Assembly (NCBI RefSeq): GCF_045679555.1
Contig: NC_092094.1
Location: 19,739,905 to 19,803,904, forward strand
DNA: 64,000 nt
Direction: 5' to 3'
From: Salvelinus alpinus
Taxonomy: Eukaryota > Chordata > Actinopteri > Salmoniformes > Salmonidae
Shown here piece after piece: positions 13,401 through 21,835 of the stretch. A program made the translations under genes and the position numbers. The first letter of the stretch is position 1; every line of letters starts with the position of its first letter. The notes under the pieces are model-generated. The model searched no databases and had not been told where the DNA came from. It saw nothing but the letters and a program-made list of their open reading frames with translations.

Positions 13401-13939
13401 CACCTAAAACAGATTTACCGCTTCTAAGACTTGCTTTCAATGAGAATAACAGATCTATAACAGACTGTTCTATGTGAATTTGGTCTAGTCGCCTGACAGT
13501 TACATATCGCAGCTTTAAAATTTACTTCACAGACATATGAAGATCAAATATATGTGACTATTTTTTTTACAGAAATGTCAGAACCTTACGGTCTGCGGGT
13601 CTTGACTTGTCAAAACTAAGTGAATGTGACTGATGGAATTTCAATCATACTATAAAAGAAAAACGAAAACAAAACCAACTCACCGGGCCATGCCAGCGCA
13701 GCCTGAGGCTCAAGCCCCTCCAGTAAGATCCTACTGCTGCTGCAGAAGTGTCCATCTGTCTGAAGCTCGCCCTCCTCGTGGTTGTTAAGACCCAGACCAT
13801 TGCCGTTTATGTCCTGGGTTAGCTTCAGCTCCCGAGCCAAAGAGTCCAGCTCTATCCGGAGCTCCGCACTGCTGCAGCTCTGCTGCTGAAGGAAAGTCAG
13901 AAAGACCAGGGGAGTGCACTGAACATCCCCACAGTCCAT
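1415..13939 (-). CDS. bid: BH3-interacting domain death agonist (BID)
   Basis: Pro-apoptotic BH3-only protein of the Bcl-2 family. In mammals caspase-8 cleaves it and the C-terminal part activates Bax/Bak at mitochondria. Coding exons on the minus strand are 13939-13684, 11218-11085 and 1618-1415; all junctions are GT-AG (donors GTGAGT and GTAAGT) and phases agree, giving 197 codons plus stop against 195 residues in human. The ATG at 13939-13937 lies just inside an exon whose acceptor is about 10 bases upstream, so a 5' UTR exon is expected. Exon 1 carries ELQTDG (residues 58-63), matching the caspase-8 site LQTD|G of human BID. Exon 2 carries the BH3 helix (about residues 94-110), with [10 protein letters not shown] where the usual core is LxxxGD, so Gly is replaced by Ala. 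Exon 3 encodes [14 protein letters not shown] and [15 protein letters not shown], the conserved C-terminal helices. The last intron (1619-11084) is swollen by nested transposons. No break is seen. Confidence 0.9.
2255..3802 (-). mobile_element. Tc1-like transposon with decayed transposase
   Basis: Inverted ends are CAGTGATTTGCAAAAGTATT on the left and the complement of AAGTGCTTTGCGAAAGTATT on the right, flanked by TA. Minus-strand remnants of the transposase are visible. The start [20 protein letters not shown] (3440 downward) is the DNA-binding helix-turn-helix region. A piece around 3096-2905 contains [20 protein letters not shown], where the usual WSDE has become WLDE. Frames are broken between these blocks, so no functional transposase is encoded. 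The element landed where the older Tc1-like element joins the 3' end of the LINE. Confidence 0.8.
4081..4258 (-). mobile_element. HpaI-like tRNA-derived SINE
   Basis: Read on the minus strand, the tRNA-like head lies near 4258 with a 'ggttagagcgttggact' type A-box region and 'gattgaatcccc' B-box region. It is followed by the body 'aaaatccgtcgttctgcccc' and the tail 'ttaactgacttgcctagtta'. This matches my memory of the salmonid HpaI SINE. It is inserted in the hAT element that surrounds it. Confidence 0.7.
4996..5193 (+). mobile_element. Solo LTR of the TRIM-like family found in DENND11
   Basis: The segment runs from TGTAACCGATGTGAAATGG to TATACTGTTACA, the same ends as the 237-bp LTRs at 22972-23507, but is 198 bp long with an internal deletion and many substitutions. 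It is flanked on both sides by the direct repeat CTGG (4992-4995 and 5194-5197), which marks it as a separate 4-bp-duplicating insertion followed by LTR-LTR recombination. It contains GGTTCGAGCCC, a good polymerase III B-box match, inside a perfect 5-bp stem with a 7-base loop (CCTGG TTCGAGC CCAGG), which looks like a tRNA T-arm. It lies in the hAT element. Confidence 0.75.
5560..5690 (+). mobile_element. Scrap of LINE reverse transcriptase between 60-bp direct repeats
   Basis: On the plus strand 5630-5690 encodes [17 protein letters not shown], the motif A region of a non-LTR reverse transcriptase. The scrap is flanked by a near-identical direct repeat of about 60 bases (around 5510-5575 and 5688-5750, starting attaagttaaaataag). 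It is too short to have been mobile; it looks like captured filler DNA at a repaired break. Confidence 0.55.
5920..6910. other. Unrecognised ~1 kb insert in the LINE tail
   Basis: This block interrupts the RSg-1-like LINE 3' region, which stops near 5915 and resumes near 6910. It has no open frame of convincing coding quality and no terminal repeat that I can prove. A solo LTR is possible, since TG and CA lie near the two edges, but no target duplication is visible. I leave it unclassified. Confidence 0.3.
7185..7614 (-). mobile_element. tRNA-Leu-related salmonid SINE
   Basis: On the minus strand the head near 7614 reads like a tRNA gene: TGGCGTAGTGGTCTAAGGC (A-box region) and GGGTTCGATACCAGG (B-box region). 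A long body and a pyrimidine-rich tail follow near 7190. A second copy lies at 56180-56575 and a shorter relative at 24985-25200. It is inserted in the LINE in the BID intron. The family name (Slm type) is from memory. Confidence 0.7.
7869..9465 (-). mobile_element. Full-length Tc1-like transposon with ~200-bp inverted repeats
   Basis: The ends start CAGTGAGGGAAAAAAGTA and are flanked by TA. The inverted repeats run about 200 bp (7869-8071 and 9263-9465) and agree closely, including inner and outer copies of the 'gggaaataagtatttga' motif, an IR/DR layout. The transposase frame occupies 8085-9098 on the minus strand. The good match of the two repeats suggests a fairly young copy. Confidence 0.88.
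8085..9098 (-). pseudogene. Tc1-like transposase, open frame with internally shifted segment
   Basis: The frame from the ATG at 9098 to the stop at 8085 is open for 337 codons, the usual length for Tc1 transposases (about 340). It starts [20 protein letters not shown], with a bipartite helix-turn-helix, and carries [25 protein letters not shown] and [11 protein letters not shown], the D, D, E triad of the DD34E family. Between the first D and second D, from about 8552 to 8415, the reading is unlike the family: the expected glycine-rich segment with LWG is replaced by [17 protein letters not shown] and following residues. This indicates one indel and a second compensating indel. The protein probably does not fold properly, though the frame stays open. 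Confidence 0.75.
11493..11702. repeat. Long imperfect foldback (MITE-like) in BID intron
   Basis: The left arm begins ccatggggcaattccac and the right arm ends gaaattgccccatgg. Inside, tatgccaaacaaaaaccaatgattgcaaag on the left mirrors ctttgtaatcattg...ggcat on the right, and aacaaaccatacaa mirrors ttgtatggtttgtt. The whole segment could fold on itself with a short loop near 11598-11615. This structure is typical of a miniature inverted-repeat element; no target duplication was established. Confidence 0.55.
13133..13154. repeat. (GATA)n microsatellite
   Basis: Four to five tandem GATA units in the first BID coding intron. The rest of this intron (11219-13683), apart from the foldback element, shows nothing I can assign. 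Confidence 0.8.
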
Positions 13940-14345
13940 CGCTGTTCTGCTACAGGGAAAAGCATAACATAATCTATCCATTGCAATTTCATCTGATATA
14001 AACTAGCTCTAAAGTTCATAGAGTTTCCTACGAATGCATTTTCCCCAAAGTATTTACTAGCTAGCTGAACGTTACCAAGAGGGCACAGTCAGCAGCTAAG
14101 TAGTTAACCTGCAGAAGCGCGCTACATTCGATTCAATGGTGTGCGAACAAAACAAGTCTAGCTAGCTAACGTTAGCTAGCTATTAAACGTAACTTTTGCC
14201 CGTGTTGATGCTAGCAAATATCAATACACTCAATAGTAACATATTTTCTCTGTTCACTCACCGTCTAAAAACAGTAAATATATTGGCTGGTAAAGTTTAG
14301 CTTGCTTATTACAGCTTGAAATTGCTAGCAACACAAGCTAATTGA
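13940..14345 (-). promoter_or_regulatory. BID 5' region
   Basis: A splice acceptor (ccctgtag) lies about ten bases upstream of the BID ATG on the minus strand, so transcription must start further to the right. The stretch up to about 14345 holds several short palindromic gctagctaacgttagctagc motifs and would contain the 5' UTR exon and promoter. No TATA box is convincing. This is inference from position. Confidence 0.35.
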
Positions 14346-16274
14346 CACCGCCGAGTCGGAGCTGTTCTCCTTGCTTTCCAGACAACACGCACGCACGCAC
14401 CCCATCAGTTTGGGCAAATTGGGGGTTTGGGACATTTCCCCGCCACCGACTGGTTTTACGACATATGTGGCTACATTGGGCGGATTCGATTACGCTGAGT
14501 CGTGGAGTACCGCCCATGGCCCGTGACATGAGAGCAAAAGCGGTGAGGGAGGCGCTCTTTCTCAAATATAACACTAATCTGCGCCGCTCGGTCATTTGTC
14601 AATAAAGCATGGTGCATTATCCAGAAACGTATATTTTCCATGACATTTTTTATTTTCTATTTTAATTGGGAAGGCAGATAAAGCGTTGTCACTTTTGTTT
14701 TGAGCCGACGCCACCGTGGGCTTTAAACCGGGCCACCCGGTTCCAAATCGAATACCCTCAGTTTCGATGCAAAACACGCCTACACGGGCGCCCAGGCAAG
14801 ATTAACGGAACTCCCTCGTTGTAGCTACTATAGTGTGTTGGTGTACCATTTCTCGGAAGATCTCAAACTAATTGCGAAGGAAATTTGAAGACTCTATTTA
14901 AATGGGCAAAACGTGATTGTGAACCATTCCAGCCCTGCTGACAACGTTTTCTAAATCCTAAACCAAATTACATACATACAGGCTATCCTCAGATCAATAA
15001 TACCAGGCTTCTTTCAACAAGAAAAATACGCGGTTTTGCATGCTGTAATAAGTGACATGCCCTAACCACACGAAATAGCTGGTCCAAAAACAAGGATTTA
15101 CATTAGCATACAATACTTCTCCCATTTCATGACCTGCGCTGACCAATTAACAAAAACTAGATGTTAATGGGAGGATGATGTAACCCAAATTGTTTTGAAT
15201 CTTCCATACGCACACGTGATATACTTGTGGGGTTTCCCCTTCAGCCCAGTGCTGTGACTGCAAGATAAGGAAGTAAAGTCCTGCTAGAGTCGGGACCAAA
15301 CATTTTCCTGAGCAAAACATTGGTCTCAATTGTACAATGACGCAAAAAAATATAAAAACATGTATGCAATTGCAAATATGGTTAAGTGTGATGAGTGACT
15401 GCTTTATCCTTGCATTTAATGTTGAATTACATTTTAGGTAAAATGTAAAATACTGACCCCAAACAAGGGTATTGGTTAAGGTCTAATAACATAAATTGTT
15501 AACTCTATGGTGGTTTATGGTCAGAGAAATTAACATGCAAATGAATAATAAACATGCACGTGGCTACCCCTTGAAATAAATCTGTCCTTCCACCAGTTAT
15601 ATTAACACAGTTCTGTACCAATAGATAAACTCGGTCTAATCCTCTGGAAAGTCCCACAGTTAATGTGGTTTCGGTAATTCCGATGCCCGTTGATAAACAA
15701 TTAAAGTGTGACTTTAATGAAAGACAAACATGTAAAGCAGCTAAACTGCATTTGTTTCTAGTGTCCTTATGATGAAATACTCTTTAGATGTTTCAGTGGT
15801 CTACACTTTCAAAGCAAGGCAAACATATTACAAAGAACTCAAGCCTGAGGGCCATTTCATAAGACCTTAAAAGTTTATTTACATTGTAAAAAGCAACAAA
15901 TCATTGCTGTTAATAAAACATTGCTGACTTGGCATTGCACTCACTGGTGTCTGCAGCAGTTCTCAATGGCCTAAATGATTGCAAAGTAAAACCTACTACT
16001 CCACAAAAGTTAAACACTGAAAGGCAGAAGTGCTACATAAGGAATTAATGGAATTTTGCTTCAAATCCTTCCCGCTTTGATATAAATTAGTCTAAAATAC
16101 TGATTCTACTGCACAAAATAAACCACCACACCTAGCAGAGCCTAACTTTTTACCTTGCTGCTCACCAATATACATTGAGCCAGTCTAAGTCCCTTGAGTC
16201 AGGGGAAATTCCAAGACTTTGCAGCGAGGAGAGTGTTCTGGTACTTCCAATAAGGCCCAGCATGTGATCACCTT
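14346..16274. other. Intergenic region between BID and WEE2
   Basis: No gene recognised. The WEE2 stop codon is at 16275-16277 on the minus strand; a minus-strand AATAAA near 15873 is a plausible WEE2 polyadenylation signal about 400 bases downstream. The remainder shows AT-rich unique sequence without an element I can name. Confidence 0.45.
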
Positions 16275-19200
16275 TCACACTCCATACCCTGGGCATCCAA
16301 AGCTCATGGACCGGGCAGCATTCCTACCGACCAGCCTCCGCCCAGCTTTGGGCAAGGACCCTGTATTAATGGGCTGCTGTAGCCCAGGTGGAAAAGCCTG
16401 CTGTGGGGACAGTGCTGCCAAACGAGCCTCCTGCAGCTCTCTGTGGAGGAATCGAGAGAGGGTGTTTATGTACATGGAATAATTCACTTACTTTAATAAT
16501 AGTTTGAAAGCATAAATCATTTCTTCAGTCTCATACTTTATGTACCCCAGCCTTACTGATCAAGTCATTATATTAACAACCAGCAGCAATTTTGTGCAGT
16601 GGTGTAAAGAACTTCAAATACTACTCAAGTCATTTTGGGGTTCTGTACTTTACTATTTATATTTGACAACTTTTACTCCATTACATTCCTAAAGAAAATA
16701 AATGTACTTTTTACTCCATACATTTTCTCCTGACACCCACAAGTACTTTTTTGAATGCTAAGCAGGATAGGAAAATGGTCCAATTCACACACGTATCAAG
16801 AGAACATCCCTACTGCCTCTGATTTGGCAGACTCACTAAACACAAATGCTTCATTTGTAAATTATGTTGTGTTGGAGTGTGCCCCGGACTATCCGTGAAT
16901 AAAAAACGAAATCATGCCATCTGGTTTGCCATAAGGAATTTGAAATGATTTACACTTTTACTTCAGGTACTTATATATTTAAAAATCAAATACTTTTCCT
17001 CAGGTAGTATTTTACTGGGTGACTTACTTTAGTAATTTTCTGTTAAGCCATCTTTACTTTTACTAAAGTATGACAATTGGGTACTTTGTCCACCACTGCT
17101 TTTGTGCCACAGGGGTGAAATGCATTTTTCTGTTTCATATGAACTGCGCCCCCTAATGGAGAGGGCTGTCCAGTTCAACCAACTTCTATGCAAACGACAT
17201 CTCTGCCCTCACTTTTCCAGCATGGCTGTCCTGAACCTCTCCACATTGAGCTCTCTGCGTAGTTGAGCAGCCAGCTTCCCAGTCCTCTCCTTCCTCAAAA
17301 CAGGTTGTCTGCATAGCGCTGACGCAGAGGGCCGTTGAGATGGCTCCGGATCCAGCAGAGTCTGACAGACACACAAAGAGAGCTTATCCCAAACAGCTGC
17401 TAATGTAGCAAAGGCAAGAGATAAACCTTGGGACATTTGTAGATCTAGAATGAAAAGCAAATCAGTGTGTTGACTTAGCTTTGTGTGGTACTGGTTAATA
17501 TCTGTCCCTTCCTAAGCTGTGAATACCTCTGCACATTTTTAGTTTAACTAGGCAAGTCAGTTTAGAACAAATTCTTATTTACAATGACAGCCTACATTGA
17601 TCTGGTACTCCCTGTACATAGCTCCATTTTCTGTATTTTATTCATGTTAGTTACTATTTTAAAGACTCTGCATTATTGGGAAAGGTTCATAAGCAATTAT
17701 TTCACTATAAAAAGTCTACACCAGCTGCATTTGGCAGATGATCAATAACATTTTATTTAGATTAAAAAAATATATTCAGCTGGCATTTCATAAGACGCTC
17801 CATAGAGCACATACAAAGCACGCCAAGGAGAGAAAAAACAAGATGGTGTAAAAGACAAAGGTAGAAGAGTGCAGACATGACCAAAACAAGTACAGTTAAG
17901 TAAATTATGGGTACATGTGGTACCTGAATGAGACTTCTGAAAGCAGGGGAGAGCTCCTGGGGCAGGCTGGGTAACTGTGCCCGTCTGAGACTGTGCCATT
18001 CATCTCCATTCTGAGGGAGAGGGGGCGACCCTGCTGCCAGCAGCACAGTCAGGCCTAGTGCAAATATGTCCGCCTTAGGCAGATTGCTGTAGTCCTGGGC
18101 AGCAGGGAGAAGGGATACAAGGTATACATTCAAACAAACATAAGTAGTCTGAATAGAGCCACACCTTTTACCGTACCTCATGCAGGACCTCGCTGGCGAG
18201 GAAGCGGCTGTCCCCCTCCTCTACTTGTGGACTGCTGCTGGACGTCACATGGCCCAGGTCACCTGCAAAGACAAACAGAAATCATAGATGGCATCTCAAT
18301 GACGCAGTGTACCAAAGCTAGGAGAGAAAACGTGATAGTGAAAAACTACTACCAATTTTATAAACCACCCCTGTTGAAGGGCCTCCGTCCTCTTCCTCCT
18401 CACTCTCACCCGCTCCATCTGCGCTCGAGCATTGGCAGATGAAGATATTACCTACAAATAAGAGCGGGGTGAGAAACGGTGGAAGTGAGGAGTATACATT
18501 GATGTGAATGAGAAGAAATAAAGACGAGACTCACTGGGTTTAATGTCCAGGTGCACAAGGCCAGAGCTGTGAATATACTTGAGACCCATGGAGACGTGCA
18601 GAAGTAGATCCCTCAACTCCAGCTCTGGAAACAGCTCTCCACGTGCCTCCTTCTCTAATATGGCATCGTGGAGACTCCCACCTGCATTGTTTACAACACA
18701 GTACATTGAGATGAGCAAAGAAAGAAAGTCTCATACATCAATCCAGCCATCTTACTGACAAACACTTACTCAACCCAAAAGTCAGTGTTCCTTCCCCCCT
18801 GCCAATATTCAGTCATTTAGATTAGATTTATTTAGTCACTTGCACAGGGTCATAGATGTAGTTGCAGTGTACAGTGAAATATGTATGCGTATGCGCCAAT
18901 TGTGCAGGTGAGAATGAAACAAAACTTTAAAATATAATAATATCCACAGTCTACCGTCACAATACTCATTCTGTATGATCATGTGATCATCTTCAGCCCA
19001 TGCTGAGTAATAGCGGACGACATGGGGGTGATGCCCAAGTACAGCATGTGCATACACCTCCTTTAAGGCCAGCTGCCTGGGGACAAAAGGAGACATTTAC
19101 AAACCTCATTACATACTGTAAATAATAAAATAGAACATCACAACAACCCTCAACATTTGATTTAACTGTAGATCAGGGGTTTGAAACTCATTCCATAGAG

Positions 19201-20781
19201 GGCCTAGTGTCTGCAGGTTTCTCCCCTTTCAATTAAGACTAAACAACCAGGTGAGGGGAGATCGTCACTAATTATTGACCTTAAATTCATCAATCAAGTA
19301 CAAGGGAGGAGCGAAATCCTGCAGACACTCAGCCCTTCGTGGAATGAGTTGACATGTGTTGTAGATTATCGTTTTCCTATTCTCACGCTGATCATAAGGC
19401 CCAGGGTATTCTTAAACAGTGTGAGGCCGGTAGTGTTGACTCACTCATTGGCAGACCCGGCAAGTGGTCGGCGAGAGCGCTTGATGGCGTACAAGCAGCC
19501 GTCCAACCTCTTCACACACTTGCACACCACTCCAAACTCCCCCGCACCGATGTGTCCAAGCTCCAGAAATTCACTCTCATACCTAGACAGCATGAAAGCC
19601 TGGACAGCCTGCCTCTGCACAGACAGGAGGACAAAAGCAGGAAGTGGGAGAGTGAATGGCAGAGAATTAGGAGGGACAGAGGAAACGGCCAAAAGAGATG
19701 AGCTTAGTGACTAAATGAGCCGTGGACAGGCAGGGTAGAGGGAGAGCCAACTGTTCAATTGACAAAAATAGTTTGTACCTTGGACGGGAGAAATGCATCA
19801 TCATCCTCCTCTGATGACGTATGGCTCGGTTTCATTCTAAAAGACGAGATGATAACTTCACAAAACCCACTCAGTCTCAAAACACAGTAGAGACTCAGAT
19901 GGCCTTGCTACCATGTGCTATTACACAATCACCAAAACAATCACAACCGAACCCTTAGTTGGGTTACCTGCATCCATAGTCGTCATCGTCGTCACTCCTC
20001 CGACTCTTCCTCTTGTAGTGCTCCCTGGTCCTGCGGAATGTGTCGGGGGTGAAGGGATTCACGTTGACAGAGGGCATGCGGCTGCACTGGGCAGGGTCAG
20101 TGGAAGTGGCGAAACGCAGAGCCCTCTGACTGAAGCATATCTTGGTGCTGGAACTGGGCAGAGCCGACTTGGACAGCAGACTCTTGGGTGAAGAGGGATG
20201 TGGAGAAATAAATCCTTCTGACATGTAAAAATGCACTGAATTACAGGATTTTACATTGGAGGTAGCTACACATTGTAATGTAGTGTGTGATGATTTGAAT
20301 AGTTTCAGATGAAAGAAATCAAGAAAGTAATCCATGAGGGCATGGTCCTCTGTAGCTAAGTTGATAGAGCATGGAGTTTGCAACGTCAGGATAGCAGGTT
20401 TGATTCTTGGGACTACCCATATGTAAAATGTATGCACACATGACTAAGTCGCTTTGGATAAAAGCATCTGCTAAATGGCATATATTATACATATGATAAA
20501 TGTCCACACACCTTGGGAGTACTGGGGGAGTCACAGAGCCTCAGTTTCCTCCAGGCGGCATAGGGAATGGTGGTGGTCGGTGAAACTGGGATGGATGGGG
20601 ATATGGGGAAGCTCCTGGTGCAATGACGCTGCACTATGGGAGTCCTGCACACAGAGTTGGGACTTAGGATCTGAGGATTTCTGGAGTTCCATTCATCCAA
20701 ACTGCTGTCACTACCCTCCTCTTCCTCTCCACAGCTTGAGAAGTCCAAGTTTTGCACCGTCCAATCACTTCCCATGGCCAT
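16275..20781 (-). CDS. wee2: Wee1-like protein kinase 2 (WEE2)
   Basis: Oocyte-type Wee1 kinase. In vertebrates it phosphorylates CDK1 on Tyr15 and holds meiotic arrest; the fold is Ser/Thr-like but it acts on tyrosine. Eleven coding exons on the minus strand: 20781-20512, 20182-19968, 19836-19779, 19614-19445, 19076-18955, 18681-18535, 18451-18353, 18262-18177, 18094-17924, 17361-17213, 16440-16275. Phases agree throughout, giving 550 codons (human 567). Visible motifs are SPSTPK near residue 90 and [13 protein letters not shown] before the kinase domain. In the kinase come the glycine loop GAGEFG (204-209), VAIK-type lysine K226, HLDIKPSN (catalytic D324), DLGH (D362, the Wee1-family form of DFG) and [13 protein letters not shown]. 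The C-terminal [13 protein letters not shown] matches vertebrate WEE2. A second ATG lies at codon 3. The gene lies head to head with DENND11. No break is seen; introns hold a hAT MITE and SINEs. Confidence 0.93.
16597..17098. mobile_element. hAT-type MITE with 8-bp target duplication
   Basis: Starts CAGTGGTGTAAAGAACTTCA and ends with the matching inverted GGGTACTTTGTCCACCACTG. It is flanked by attttgtg (16589-16596) and cttttgtg (17099-17106), an 8-bp duplication with one mismatch. No coding capacity. It lies in the last intron of WEE2. Confidence 0.8.
17540..17760 (+). mobile_element. SINE/LINE 3' tail fragments in WEE2 intron
   Basis: The first part (tttaactaggcaagtcag, acaaattcttatttacaatg) is the tail shared by salmonid HpaI-like SINEs. 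The second part (about 17690-17760) resembles a LINE 3' end ('tcactataaaaagtctacacc' followed by a short ATTT-rich end). Both are truncated. Confidence 0.5.
18815..18945 (-). mobile_element. LINE 3' end fragment between WEE2 exons
   Basis: Reads 'agattagatttatttagtca' followed by 'gtacagtgaaat', similar to the tails of the LINE copies at 26563 and 60213 but diverged. It is truncated and sits a few bases from the WEE2 exon ending at 18955. Confidence 0.4.
19155..19345. repeat. Short interspersed repeat with inverted ends
   Basis: The left edge reads caggggtttgaaactcattcc and the right edge cgtggaatgagttgacatg, an imperfect inverted repeat, around about 190 bases. Internal sequence 'gtctgcaggtttc' and 'atcctgcagacac' also mirror each other. 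Likely a small MITE in a WEE2 intron; the family is not recognised. Confidence 0.4.
20343..20485 (+). mobile_element. tRNA-derived SINE in WEE2 intron 1
   Basis: A head with tagctaagttgatagagcat (A-box region) and caggtttgattcttggga (B-box region) is followed by the tail 'aagtcgctttggataaaagc' and 'atctgctaaatgg', a tail common to fish tRNA SINEs that use L2-type LINEs for mobility. It lies just 3' of the first WEE2 coding exon, in opposite orientation to the gene. Confidence 0.65.
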
Positions 20782-20887
20782 CCCTGACTCAAGGAGTTCT
20801 AGAAGACAGGCATTGATAGTGAAGTAATTCTTCCATGATGAAACAAATGGTCAATAAAGGGATAACCTAGTGCAAATGACTTGTTCC

Positions 20888-20928
20888 TTACCTTGAAAGC
20901 AATATGGAGGAGGTTGCTTTCAAGGTAA
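20888..20928. promoter_or_regulatory. Perfect 15-bp hairpin over a probable WEE2 5' UTR splice donor
   Basis: The arms TTACCTTGAAAGCAA (20888-20902) and TTGCTTTCAAGGTAA (20914-20928) are exact reverse complements around an 11-base loop. On the minus strand the left arm forms CTTTCAAG|GTAAGG, a strong donor, and an acceptor (tcttctag) lies about 20 bases upstream of the WEE2 ATG. This donor is therefore a good candidate for the end of a non-coding first exon of WEE2. Whether the hairpin matters for splicing or translation is unknown. Confidence 0.45.
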
Positions 20929-20929
20929 C

Positions 20930-21835
20930 ACATGTATTTTTGAAAGAAAATTAATTTCTGTTAAAGGGATAATTTAACTAAAACACCCGAATCCCTTGTA
21001 GTTCTCACATGGTTACACGCATGGCCTACTAACAAATTAATGTTTGGGAATGGGAGACAGGCGCTTGGATCATACAAAGTTCCAATAGTACTAAATGTAT
21101 AATGTATTCCTTACTTTTAGATATTTTCCAATACTTTCACAGTTTGAATGAATACTCTTCTGAATTACTTACGATCAAGTTGCCTACCAGAACACCAGGT
21201 TTGAATTTAGCTGAGTATGTTAATAAGCAGATTATATTTAAACTAATTAGAAACGTCATCTATCAAGTTGGCCTCTTTACTGCATCCTATTGGCTGAATG
21301 TTATGTATGTCATAAAGAAACACACCTTATTTTAAAGGCACAGTAGTATGAACATTTTTAGCGTAAACAATTTATTTTATGATTCTAAATAATGCATAGA
21401 ATGACATAATGTCTGTGTCCTATTAATGAACATATTTCTCAACGATTAAAATGATTTATGGACTCATCAACAACACAACTTCTGGCCAGTCTATCATTAG
21501 ATTACACATATAACATTCATGAAAAGCAAGGGAGCTTTATGAACACACTTTATCACAAATACCGGTATGTAAAATAGGCCACCTATCAAATATTGATCAA
21601 TCCACGTGAGCGGAAGTCTGTGACATCATCACCAAAACACTGTGTGCGCTGGCGCTGGCACTGGAGCTGGCAGAAGACTATTTATCGGCGCATGTGACAC
21701 GCTTACAAATAGCAAGAAAACGGCAGGGAGGAGTGAAACACATAAGGGTCTGTTGAAGCAGTAGCCTACTGACTTTATCTAGTGGAATTATTTTCTCCAT
21801 AGTTCCGCGTTGTTCATCTCAATTTAGGAAGCAAT
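20930..21835. promoter_or_regulatory. Shared upstream region of WEE2 and DENND11
   Basis: The two genes point away from each other with about 1,050 bases between their start codons. The part next to DENND11 (about 21630-21720) is GC-richer with repeats of ctggcgctggcactggagct; the part next to WEE2 is AT-rich. No TATA box or known element is certain. A bidirectional promoter is an inference from layout. Confidence 0.4.

Noticed and set aside
13616-13981. A longer BID start at 13981.
   Set aside because: A splice acceptor lies between that ATG and the conserved MDCGD start at 13939; the upstream codons are intron.
20212-20224. An upstream acceptor (gtcag|AAGG) for WEE2 exon 2.
   Set aside because: It breaks the reading phase; the acceptor at 20183 after a good pyrimidine tract keeps the frame and gives SPSTPK-SLLSK, matching vertebrate WEE2.
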